Below are positions 23,435-30,526 of a stretch of 32,272 nt of DNA, in pieces. A program made the translations under genes and the position numbers. Where the stretch lies: assembly GCA_012270995.1 (NCBI GenBank), contig JAAXHG010000083.1:1-32272 (forward strand), written 5' to 3'. The DNA comes from Vicinamibacteraceae bacterium (lineage in GTDB: Bacteria > Acidobacteriota > Thermoanaerobaculia > Multivoradales > Multivoraceae). The first letter of the stretch is position 1. Each line of letters starts with the position of its first letter. The notes under the pieces were generated by a model, which saw nothing but the letters and a program-made list of their open reading frames with translations, made no database searches and was not told the DNA's origin.

Positions 23435-25528
23435 CTATGGCGGCTTGAAGCCCAGGACTTCGCCGTAGAAGGCGAGCTCCGCCTCGAGGGCGCGGACGAT
23501 GTTCCCGGCGCGGCGGAAGCCGTGCTGCTCGCCCTCGAACAGATGGTAGTCGGCGCGGACGCCCCTGGCGCGCAGCGCCTCGACCATTGCCTCGGCCTGG
23601 TTGGGCGGCACGATCCGGTCTTCCGCGCCCTGGAAGAAGATGACCGGGCAGGAGAAGCGGTCGCGGGCGGAAAGCGGCGAGCGCTCGTCGTAGAGATCGC
23701 TCCGCTCCGGGTAGGGGCCGACCAGGCGGTCGAGGTAGCGCGACTCGAACTTGTGGGTGTCGCGGGCGAGGGCGGCCAGGTCGGCGACGCCGTAGTGGCT
23801 GGCGCCGGCGGCGAAGGTGTCCCTGAAGGCGAGCGCGGCGAGGGTGGTGTAGCCGCCGGCGCTGCCGCCGCGGATGAGGAGTTTGGCGGGGTCGGCCTCG
23901 CCGCGGGCGGCGAGCGCCTCGGCGGCGGCGGTGCAGTCCTCGACGTCGACGATGCCCCAGCGGCCACGCAGGGACTCGCGGTAGGCGCGGCCGTGGCCGG
24001 TGCTGCCGCCGTAGTTCACACAGGCGACGGCGAAGCCGCGCGAGGTCCAGAACTGCACGCCGGGGTCGTAGACATGCTCGGCGGCGGAGGTGGGGCCGCC
24101 GTGGCTCTTGACGATCAGAGGCGGTCTTGCGCCGGCCGGCGGGAGGGCGTCGTCGTTCTTCGGCGGGTAGAAGAACGCGTAGGCGCGGCGGCCGCCGGCG
24201 GAGGGGAAGTCGATCGGGCGGCCGGTGGAGAGGTAGCGCGGGTCAGGGGGCGGGCCGGTGGTGGCGAGGACTTCGAGCTGCGGGGGTTTGGTGGTGGGGC
24301 TGGCGGTGGGGTTGGTCGCGGAGGCGGCGGTGGGGAGGTGAAGGCGGACGAGTTCGGTGTGGCGGTCGGGGGCGGCGACGAGGAAGATGGCGGTGTCGGG
24401 GGTGGCGGGGCGGAGCCAGGTGATGGAGGTGTAGGGGGTCGGGATGGGGATGGGCTCGCGGGCAGGGGGGATGAGGAGGAGGCTCCAGACGCCTTGTTCG
24501 CAGCAGGCGGCGATGATGCCGGCGGCGGTGTGGGCGTAGGTCGACATGCCGAAGAGCCAGGGGGGCACGCCGAACTCGGCGTCCCGGGGGCACAGAGGGC
24601 GGATTCCGCCTTCGGCGGATGCCGGCCAGAAGGCCGGCGTACCCAGCGAACGGGCGTCGGTGTCGGCGGGATGCTCTGCTGCAATCGACCTCGTATCGGT
24701 GAGGCGGTAGACGTTCCACCAGCCGTTGCGGTCGGAGATGAAGGTGAGCCGGCCGTGGGGGTCGAAGCTCGGTTGCTGGACGGCTTCGGGGAAAGCAGGG
24801 TCGCCGCCGGCGACGAGGCGGGGGGCGGCCGGGAGGCCGCGATCGTCGAGGTCGGCGAGCTGGAGCTCGGTGGCGTCCCAGGGCATGTCGGGGTGGTTCC
24901 AGCTCAGCCAGGCGAGCTTCGAGCCGTCGAGGGAGAGCCGCGGGCTGCTGTAGAAGTCGGCGCCGCCGACGAGTTCGGTGGGCGGCGGAGCGACCGGCCG
25001 GTTCGTTGCGGATGCAGGCGGCGGAGCAGCCGACGGGTCGGTGGGTGGTCCGGATGCGGTGGACGGCAGGGGGATCGCCACGATGGCGGCGATCGGTTCA
25101 CCGCCAGCCGGATCGGGGCGTTCCCGGACGGCGAGCAGGCGGTTGCGGTGCGGATCGAAGACGAGGTCAGCGTAGTGGGCGCCGTCGGCCGGGGTCAGCG
25201 GGGTCGGCGGGCCGCCGGCGGAGAGGTAGACGCGCTGGTCCTTGAAGTTGACGAAGGCGTGGGCCCCGCCGAGGAGGCAGAAGGCGCCACCGCCGTATTC
25301 GTGGACGCGGCTCCGGACGTCGTAGCCGGGTGGCGTCAGGGTCTCGGTGGCGCCGTCCGGGTCGCGGCGGACGAGCACGTTGCGGCCGCCTTCGTCCGGG
25401 CGGCGCTCGATCCAGTACACGCGGTCGCCGGCCGCGGCGACATCGTCGATCCGGCGTGCGCCTTCCGCGACGTCGCGGGCCGAGATCGGCGACGCCCAGG
25501 CGCCGTAGGGTGTGGGGTCCGCGGGCAC
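23435..25528 (-). CDS. S9-family prolyl oligopeptidase / acylaminoacyl-peptidase-like enzyme
   Basis: The 697-residue product has an N-terminal beta-propeller (about residues 1-430, with LVFDPHRNRLLAVRE, PRLSLDGSKLAWLSWNHPDMPWD and LTFISDRNGWWNVYRL). A C-terminal alpha/beta-hydrolase domain follows. The catalytic triad is S556 in GGSAGGYTTLAAL, D637 in GAEDRIVPP and H669 in GEQHGFR. No signal peptide is seen, so it is likely cytoplasmic. Such enzymes cut short peptides behind proline or release N-acyl residues, and which one cannot be decided. The start is GTG 25528. Earlier in-frame sequence belongs to the 3' region of the neighbouring gene. Propeller residues around 298-308 (TPAFWPASAEGG) are encoded by a composite palindromic repeat, an unusual insertion. 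Confidence 0.92.
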   Translation of the reverse strand: MPADPTPYGAWASPISARDVAEGARRIDDVAAAGDRVYWIERRPDEGGRNVLVRRDPDGATETLTPPGYDVRSRVHEYGGGAFCLLGGAHAFVNFKDQRVYLSAGGPPTPLTPADGAHYADLVFDPHRNRLLAVRERPDPAGGEPIAAIVAIPLPSTASGPPTDPSAAPPPASATNRPVAPPPTELVGGADFYSSPRLSLDGSKLAWLSWNHPDMPWDATELQLADLDDRGLPAAPRLVAGGDPAFPEAVQQPSFDPHGRLTFISDRNGWWNVYRLTDTRSIAAEHPADTDARSLGTPAFWPASAEGGIRPLCPRDAEFGVPPWLFGMSTYAHTAAGIIAACCEQGVWSLLLIPPAREPIPIPTPYTSITWLRPATPDTAIFLVAAPDRHTELVRLHLPTAASATNPTASPTTKPPQLEVLATTGPPPDPRYLSTGRPIDFPSAGGRRAYAFFYPPKNDDALPPAGARPPLIVKSHGGPTSAAEHVYDPGVQFWTSRGFAVACVNYGGSTGHGRAYRESLRGRWGIVDVEDCTAAAEALAARGEADPAKLLIRGGSAGGYTTLAALAFRDTFAAGASHYGVADLAALARDTHKFESRYLDRLVGPYPERSDLYDERSPLSARDRFSCPVIFFQGAEDRIVPPNQAEAMVEALRARGVRADYHLFEGEQHGFRRAGNIVRALEAELAFYGEVLGFKPP
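24605..24638. repeat. Composite palindromic repeat inside the S9 peptidase gene
   Basis: TCCGCC-TTC-GGCGGA is followed directly by GCCGGCC-AGAA-GGCCGGC and then GTACCCAG. It is in frame in the propeller region and encodes about 12 residues of the peptidase. Confidence 0.85.
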
Positions 25529-25562
25529 GCGCGGACTGTAGCGCGAGCAGGAGAGCAAGGTC

Positions 25563-25579
25563 GCCGGCCGAAGGCCGGC
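25563..25579. repeat. Palindromic repeat, intergenic
   Basis: GCCGGCC - GAA - GGCCGGC with AAGGTC before and ACGTCC after. It lies in the 59-base gap between VWFA paralog A and the S9 peptidase gene. Confidence 0.88.
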
Positions 25580-25587
25580 ACGTCCCC

Positions 25588-27336
25588 CTACCGAGGCCCG
25601 ATGTCCCCGCTGGACGACAGGATCGTCCCGGTCAGCGGGTCGTAGACGGCGATGACGAAGGTGTGCTCGCGGCGGCGCAGTTCGAGTCCGGTCTCGAAGG
25701 TGAAGTACTGGCCCGGCTGCGGCTGCTGGTTGCCGGCGATGCGGATCGTCTCCACCGGGGTCTCGGAGCGGTTGCCGTTCCGGTCCATCACCGTGACGCG
25801 GAACTCCAGCTCGTTCTGCCAGACGCCGGCCACGGGCAGGAGCGTCACTTCGTCCAGCGGGATCGCGACCTGGACCGGCACCATGATCTTCCCGAATCCC
25901 GCGCGCTGCGGCTTGCCGAAGCGGACGCCGAGCGGTTTGGCGCTGGGCGGATTGCCGAAGAGCAGCGCACCCTCGACCATCATGGTGACCTCGGTGCCGC
26001 GCGACATGTCGACGTAGCCCTCGCGGGAGCGCACCCGGTACTCGGGATAGCCGACCAGCCGCACGTCGACGTCGTGGACCTCGTCGTCCTCGCGGCGCTG
26101 CGGCTCGAAACCGAGCCAGTAGTAGGAGCGGGTGTCCGCCACGGCGTCGGCCAGCGCCGTGTCGCGCTGGGAGTTGATCATCGGCACGCCGCCCGTGGAG
26201 CGGGCCAGCAACTCGAGCGTGTGGTGCTGCATCATCTCGCGTTCCTGCATCAGGCTGCCGAGGGCCCCCTGGGACGGGTCGACCGCCGAGTTGCCGTCGA
26301 ACCCGACCGACGCGTCGAGGGCGAACTCCGGCCGGAACCCCGGCACGTCGACCGGGTAGAGGGTGTAGCCGATCAGGTTCGCGGCCGAGACGAGCGGGCC
26401 GTAGAGGTCGTCCTGGCTCATCATCCTGGTGTCGGCGGCGACGCCGATGGCCGCCAGGCCCTGCATGCGGTCGGCGACCGTGTAGAGCGCCGGCGACTCC
26501 GGCCAACCGCCGGCGAGCAGGAGCATCACCTTGCGGCCCGGGCGGTTGGCGAAGCTGCGCAGGGTGGCGACCGCCGCCAGCACGGAGCGTTCCAACTGGT
26601 TTTCCAGGTTCGTCGCGTAGCGCAACTCCGTGCCGCGCAGGTTGCCGCGCAGCACGTCCTCGGGCAGGTCGACGCCGCCGTCCTCGGCGAAGCGGTCGGC
26701 GAGGGCGCTGAGATTCGCCCGGTCCATGCGCTCCTGGTCGTTCGTGCGCAGTTCGCCCATCCGCATCAGGCCGTGGGCCCTGCGGCGGCGGGCCCGCTGC
26801 AGCGCGTCCGCCAACTGACTCGGCGAGTTCGTCCAGGAGGTCAGCATGGTGACCGACTTGCCGTCGAAGGCGACGGCCGCCACCCGGTCAGCCGGCCCGA
26901 GCTGCGCGAAGTCCTTCTCCAGGCGGTTGAGCACCCGGTCGCGGTCGCGCGCGATCGAGAAGAAGTCGTCGATGAAGAGGAGGAAGCTCGTGCCCACCGG
27001 CTCGTTGGCGTCCAGGTTCGGCACGGCCGCGACGTCGCTGTCGTCGGTTTCGCGGACCAGCCCCTCCTGGATCTCCGTGAAGTAGTCGATCGGAACCGGC
27101 TCGCCGTCGACGAGGAGTTCGAAGTCCGACGCCACGAGATCGTGGATGCGGTTGCCCTGCCTGTCGGTGACGACGACCTCGATGTTCACGACCCGGACGT
27201 CGATCACCTCCGAGAAGACGGCCGGGAGGTCGTCCTGCTGGGCGGGTGCCGGAGCGGCGGTTACCAGCAGCGCCGCGAGGAGGATCAGCGCGGCGAGGAT
27301 CGGGGGCAGGTGGAGCGGTCGGTTTGGCTTGGTCAT
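25588..27336 (-). CDS. Secreted VWFA-related protein (acidobacterial type), paralog A
   Basis: The 582-residue product has a signal peptide (MTKPNRPLHLPPILAALILLAALLVTAAPAPAQ). A conserved N-terminal strand domain follows: VFSEVIDVRVVNIEVVVTDRQGN, LVASDFELLVDGEPVPI. Then comes a VWFA-like fold of the type often annotated as the acidobacterial VWFA-related domain: FLLFIDDFFSIARDRDRVL, DRVAAVAFDGKSVTML, RKVMLLLAGGWPESP, TGGVPMINSQRD, SYYWLGFEPQRR and VRSREGYVDMS. A beta-rich C-terminal third ends in VIAVYDPLTGTIL. The metal-site motif is not canonical (IDDFFS instead of DxSxS), so metal binding is doubtful. ATG 27336 is chosen because the signal peptide starts there. Paralog B lies upstream, beyond the IS remnant. 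Confidence 0.88.
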   Translation of the reverse strand: MTKPNRPLHLPPILAALILLAALLVTAAPAPAQQDDLPAVFSEVIDVRVVNIEVVVTDRQGNRIHDLVASDFELLVDGEPVPIDYFTEIQEGLVRETDDSDVAAVPNLDANEPVGTSFLLFIDDFFSIARDRDRVLNRLEKDFAQLGPADRVAAVAFDGKSVTMLTSWTNSPSQLADALQRARRRRAHGLMRMGELRTNDQERMDRANLSALADRFAEDGGVDLPEDVLRGNLRGTELRYATNLENQLERSVLAAVATLRSFANRPGRKVMLLLAGGWPESPALYTVADRMQGLAAIGVAADTRMMSQDDLYGPLVSAANLIGYTLYPVDVPGFRPEFALDASVGFDGNSAVDPSQGALGSLMQEREMMQHHTLELLARSTGGVPMINSQRDTALADAVADTRSYYWLGFEPQRREDDEVHDVDVRLVGYPEYRVRSREGYVDMSRGTEVTMMVEGALLFGNPPSAKPLGVRFGKPQRAGFGKIMVPVQVAIPLDEVTLLPVAGVWQNELEFRVTVMDRNGNRSETPVETIRIAGNQQPQPGQYFTFETGLELRRREHTFVIAVYDPLTGTILSSSGDIGPR

Positions 27337-27398
27337 GGGTGGTGTTGCTGCATCCGTCGGTCGGCGGAGGGTGTAGAAGATTATCGGATGGCGGCGGA

Positions 27399-27415
27399 GC
27401 CGGCCTTCGGCCGGC
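27399..27415. repeat. Palindromic repeat, intergenic
   Basis: GCCGGCC - TTC - GGCCGGC, upstream of VWFA paralog A. A composite copy follows 11 bases later. Confidence 0.85.
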
Positions 27416-27426
27416 GCGTGTCTCTG

Positions 27427-27459
27427 GCCGCCTTCGGCGGCAGCCGGCCAGACGGCCTG
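27427..27459. repeat. Composite palindromic repeat, partly decayed
   Basis: GCCGCC-TTC-GGCGGC, then A, then GCCGGCC-AGA-CGGCC. It has the same order of hairpins as the copy at 24605-24638, with a damaged second right arm. Confidence 0.8.
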
Positions 27460-27606
27460 CTGAATGGCCCTGCGCCGGCTCAGGCTTGTCGGCACGCCGG
27501 TCCGACCTGTTTCGCCATCGCTCTGTCAAGTCCTCGCAACGACTTGGTGGGGCAATCCTCCTGGTGGTTGATTCGCTGTTGCTTCGAGCCGTCTAGGCGG
27601 CGGCCC

Positions 27607-28474
27607 TCAAGATTCTCGATCGGCCGCCGACCAGACGCTCCTCCCGATAGCGTCCTCGTCCCGGAGCACGGCCCAGGCGATCCGCGCCAGCTTGTTGGCC
27701 ACCGCCACCGTGGCCACGTTCGCATGCCGGCGGCGCTTGACGTCCTGAGCCCACTGCTTCAGGCGCGTCTGCTCGCCCTTGTGCGCCGTGCGCAGGACCG
27801 ACCGCGCGCCGTGGATCAGTCGCGCCCGCAGGTATCGGTCGCCGCGCTTGCTGATCCCCAAGAGCACCGGACGGCCGCCGGTCGATGCCTGACGAGGCAC
27901 CAGACCGATAAACGCCGCCATCTCCCGCATGCACAACAGCGCCCGAAACTCCCCAGGCAAGTCGAGGGCCGGGTCCGTCGCGATCGCAGGCGTCTCGCGC
28001 ATCACCACCGCACGGCCCTGAGGCAGCACGATCCCGTACTCGCGCAGAAACCGCGCAACTGATTCACCAACTGCGTGCGGCGGCGAAGCGCCATCTCGCG
28101 GCTCCGATGCACCTGCTGTAGCGCCCGTCGCTCCTTCGTCTTGTACGGCACGAAACGCATCGTCGGACGAGACACCGCCTCGCAAATCGCCTCCGCGTCG
28201 TGGTAGTCGCTCTTGTTCGACTTCACGTAAGGGCGCACAAACTGAGGACTCATCATCCGCCGTCGTGACCCAGATCGCTCAGCTTCTCCACCCAGTAGTG
28301 CGCGCCGCAGCTCGCCTCCATCCCCACCAGGCACGGCTCGATGCGAGACATCATCTCCATCAGACGCCGCGACTTCACCTGACGCTGAAACACCACGGCT
28401 CCCGACGCGTCCATCCCGCACACCTGGTACACATGCTTGCCCAGATCGATCCCGACTCGAGTAACCTTCTCCAC
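27607..28474 (-). pseudogene. Decayed IS110-family (IS1111 group) transposase
   Basis: The gene begins at GTG 28474 (GAGGAGG seven bases upstream) with VEKVTRVGIDLGKHVYQVCGMD and PCLVGMEASCGAHYW, the first D and E of the DEDD site. It is then split. Near 28258-28263 the frame shifts and continues with RMMSPQFVRPYVKSNKSDYHDAEAICEAVSRP. Near 28045-28060 it shifts again to FLREYGIVLPQG. Around 27935-27960 an internal deletion appears to join EFRALL to CMREMAAFIGLVPRQ, removing a stretch of the middle of the protein. The C-terminal part is GRPVLLGISKRGDRYLRARLIHGARSVL, and the sequence ends at TGA 27607. About 289 codons remain of the usual 340 or so. The element cannot make an active transposase. 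It lies between the two VWFA paralogs. Confidence 0.9.
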
Positions 28475-28575
28475 GGTCCGCCTCCTCACTGTTGTTTGGA
28501 ACAAAACTCCATCCTGGCCCATCGCGAGGCCGTAAGGAGCGGGGCGGACCATCCCATTACCCAGCGTGGCGACCC
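28475..28575. other. Right flank of the IS remnant
   Basis: These 101 bases lie between the transposase start and the stop of VWFA paralog B. They include the transposase Shine-Dalgarno and the less GC-rich stretch GTTGTTTGGAACAAAACTCC, typical of IS flanks. The end of the element and any target duplication could not be fixed by eye. Confidence 0.4.
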
Positions 28576-30411
28576 CTACTTCCGGGCCACCTCACCCCTG
28601 GAAGTCAGCACTGCCCCCGTCAACGGGTCGTAGACCGCGATGACCCAGGTGTGGTCGCGGCGCCGGAACACGAGGTCCGTCTCGTAGTAGAAGACCTGGC
28701 CCGGGCGCGGCTTCGCGGGGCCGGCGATCAGGATCCTCTCCCTGGACATCTCGGACCGGTTGCCGTCCACGTCCATCGCCGTCACGCGGACCTCCAACTC
28801 GTTCCGCCAGCCGCCGGCTACCGGCATGAGCTCGACGTGGTCGAGGGGAATGACCACCTCGACGGCCATCGACATCCTCCGGCGGCCGGCGCGAACCGGA
28901 TCGGAGAAGCGCACCTCGAGGGGCCGCGTATCCGGAGGAATGCCGAACCGCATGGCGGCCTCGACGGTCATCGACACTTCGCGGTCGCGCGACATGTCCA
29001 CGTAGCCCTCGCGGGTGCGCACGCGGAGGTCCGGCCGGCCGGCGATGCGCACCTCGATGTCATGGAAGGCCTCGTCATCGCGGCGGGTCGGCTCGAAGCC
29101 GACCCAGTAGTAGGAGCGGGTGTCCTCGACCGCCGCGGCAAGCGCCTGGTCGCGGTCGGCGTTGAGCATCGACACGCCGCCGGTCGAGTCGGCCAGCAGA
29201 TCCAGGGTGTTGTGGAGCATGTCCTCGCGCTCAAGCGAACCGGCGCCGGCGCGGGTGTCGTCGGGCCGGGCGTCGGGCCCGAACCCGCGCGTCGCGTCGC
29301 CCGCGAAGCTCGCGCTCATGCCCGGCAGGTCCACCGGATAGAGCGCGTAGCCGATCAGGTTCGCGGCCGACACCAGGGGTCCGTAGAGTGCGTCTTCGCT
29401 CAGCAACGAACCGTCGGCCGAGGCGGCGAAGCTGCTCGTGTCGCCCTCGCCCGCCACGGTGAACAGGGCCGGCGATCGCGGCCAGCCGCCCGCGAGCAGC
29501 AGCATCACCTTGCGGCCGGGCTGGTTGGCCAGGCTGCGCATCGTCGCCATGGCCGCCAGCACGGAGAGTTCCAACTGGCCCTCCAGCCGCTGGGCGTACT
29601 GGAGCTCCGGAACGGAGAGAGACGTACCCAGGATGTCCTTCAGCGCGGCGGCGTCCTCCTCGGCCAGGGTCTGCGCCTGCATGGCTTCCCCGGCCTCGAT
29701 CGCACCCTCATGGGCGTCCTGGGCGATCTGCTGGAGTTCGCCGGCTTCCCTCAGGTTCGGGGCGAAGGCCTGGTCGGCGGCCGCCTCGAAGATCGCCTGG
29801 GTCTCCCGGTTCGCTTCGATCATCTTCAGTTCGCTCAGCCGCTCCAGGCCGTGGGCTGTCCGCCGGCGCGCGCGATCGAGCGCCTGCTCCATCACGGCCG
29901 AGTCGTTCGTCCACGGGGTCAGCATCTCCAGGCTGTCGCCATCGAAGGCGACGGCGGCCACGCGATCCACGGGGCCAAGTTCGCGCAGGTCCACTTCCAG
30001 GCTGTCGAGCACGCGGTTCCGGTCGCGCTCGATCGAGAAGAAGTCGTCGATGAAGATGAGGAAGTTCGTGCCCGCCGGCGCGTAGGGGTCCAGGTCCGGC
30101 ACCCCGGCCACGCCGGTCGGCGTCGCCCCCTGCGCGAAGCCCTCCGCGATCTCGGTGAAGTAGCTGATCGGCATCGGCTCGCCGTCGACCAGGAGTTCGA
30201 AGTCCGAGGCCGCGAGACCGTGGACCCGGTTCCCTTCCCGGTCGGTGACGACGACCTCGGCGTTGACGACCCGGACGTCGATCACCTCCGAGAAGACGGC
30301 CGGCTCGTCCTGCTGCTGGGCTGGGGCCGCGGAGGCGAGGAGCAGGGCCGCGACAGTCCAAGTAACTGGTTGCAAGCATTGAATGCCCAACTGGGTGCGC
30401 CGGCCTGACAT
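28576..30411 (-). CDS. Secreted VWFA-related protein (acidobacterial type), paralog B
   Basis: The 611-residue product is collinear with paralog A: VFSEVIDVRVVNAEVVVTDREGN, LAASDFELLVDGEPMPISYF, FLIFIDDFFSIERDRNRVLD, RKVMLLLAGGWPRSP, SYYWVGFEPTRRDD, VRTREGYVDMSRD and VIAVYDPLTGAVL. It differs by an acidic, Ala/Gln-rich helical insertion of about 40 residues (ELQQIAQDAHEGAIEAGEAMQAQ). The start is uncertain. ATG 30411 gives a signal peptide (GRRTQLGIQ, then WTVAALLLASAAPAQ). ATG 30519, eight bases after the ilvD stop, would add 36 residues encoded by palindromic DNA. The first is preferred because it directly precedes a normal export signal. As in paralog A, the metal site reads IDDFFS. Confidence 0.87.
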   Translation of the reverse strand: MSGRRTQLGIQCLQPVTWTVAALLLASAAPAQQQDEPAVFSEVIDVRVVNAEVVVTDREGNRVHGLAASDFELLVDGEPMPISYFTEIAEGFAQGATPTGVAGVPDLDPYAPAGTNFLIFIDDFFSIERDRNRVLDSLEVDLRELGPVDRVAAVAFDGDSLEMLTPWTNDSAVMEQALDRARRRTAHGLERLSELKMIEANRETQAIFEAAADQAFAPNLREAGELQQIAQDAHEGAIEAGEAMQAQTLAEEDAAALKDILGTSLSVPELQYAQRLEGQLELSVLAAMATMRSLANQPGRKVMLLLAGGWPRSPALFTVAGEGDTSSFAASADGSLLSEDALYGPLVSAANLIGYALYPVDLPGMSASFAGDATRGFGPDARPDDTRAGAGSLEREDMLHNTLDLLADSTGGVSMLNADRDQALAAAVEDTRSYYWVGFEPTRRDDEAFHDIEVRIAGRPDLRVRTREGYVDMSRDREVSMTVEAAMRFGIPPDTRPLEVRFSDPVRAGRRRMSMAVEVVIPLDHVELMPVAGGWRNELEVRVTAMDVDGNRSEMSRERILIAGPAKPRPGQVFYYETDLVFRRRDHTWVIAVYDPLTGAVLTSRGEVARK

Positions 30412-30447
30412 CCGACCGCCCGATGACGGGCGCTCGGACTGTGACGC

Positions 30448-30471
30448 GGCTGGCGCGATGACGCGCCAGCC
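30448..30471. repeat. Strong inverted repeat downstream of ilvD
   Basis: GGCTGGCGCG - ATGA - CGCGCCAGCC is a perfect 10-bp-arm hairpin. It could end or protect the ilvD message, but no T-run follows on either strand. It differs in sequence from the GCCGGCC family. Confidence 0.75.
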
Positions 30472-30475
30472 GGGT

Positions 30476-30507
30476 TCTGGCCGGCTGCCGCCGGAGGCGG
30501 CCGGAAC
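30476..30507. repeat. Composite palindromic repeat, reverse orientation
   Basis: On the minus strand it reads GGCCGCC-TCC-GGCGGC, then A, then GCCGGCCAGAA. The second hairpin has lost its right arm. It lies between the ilvD stop and ATG 30411. Confidence 0.8.
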
Positions 30508-30526
30508 AAGTAGCTTCATGCCGTAT

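Larger units (their letters stand above)
27337..27606. other. Intergenic region with palindromes and the left flank of the IS remnant
   Basis: These 270 bases lie upstream of paralog A and downstream of the decayed transposase. The part nearest the gene holds a simple palindrome (27399-27415) and a composite palindrome (27427-27459). From about 27490 to 27606 the sequence is less GC-rich and probably belongs to the IS element's 3' flank. The promoter for paralog A must be here or have been lost with the insertion. No convincing boxes were found. Confidence 0.45.

Noticed and set aside
23330..30408. Very long plus-strand open frames (771, 910 and 638 codons) opposite the S9 and VWFA genes
   Set aside because: They are antisense shadows. 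The minus strand has signal peptides, catalytic residues and paralogous domains.
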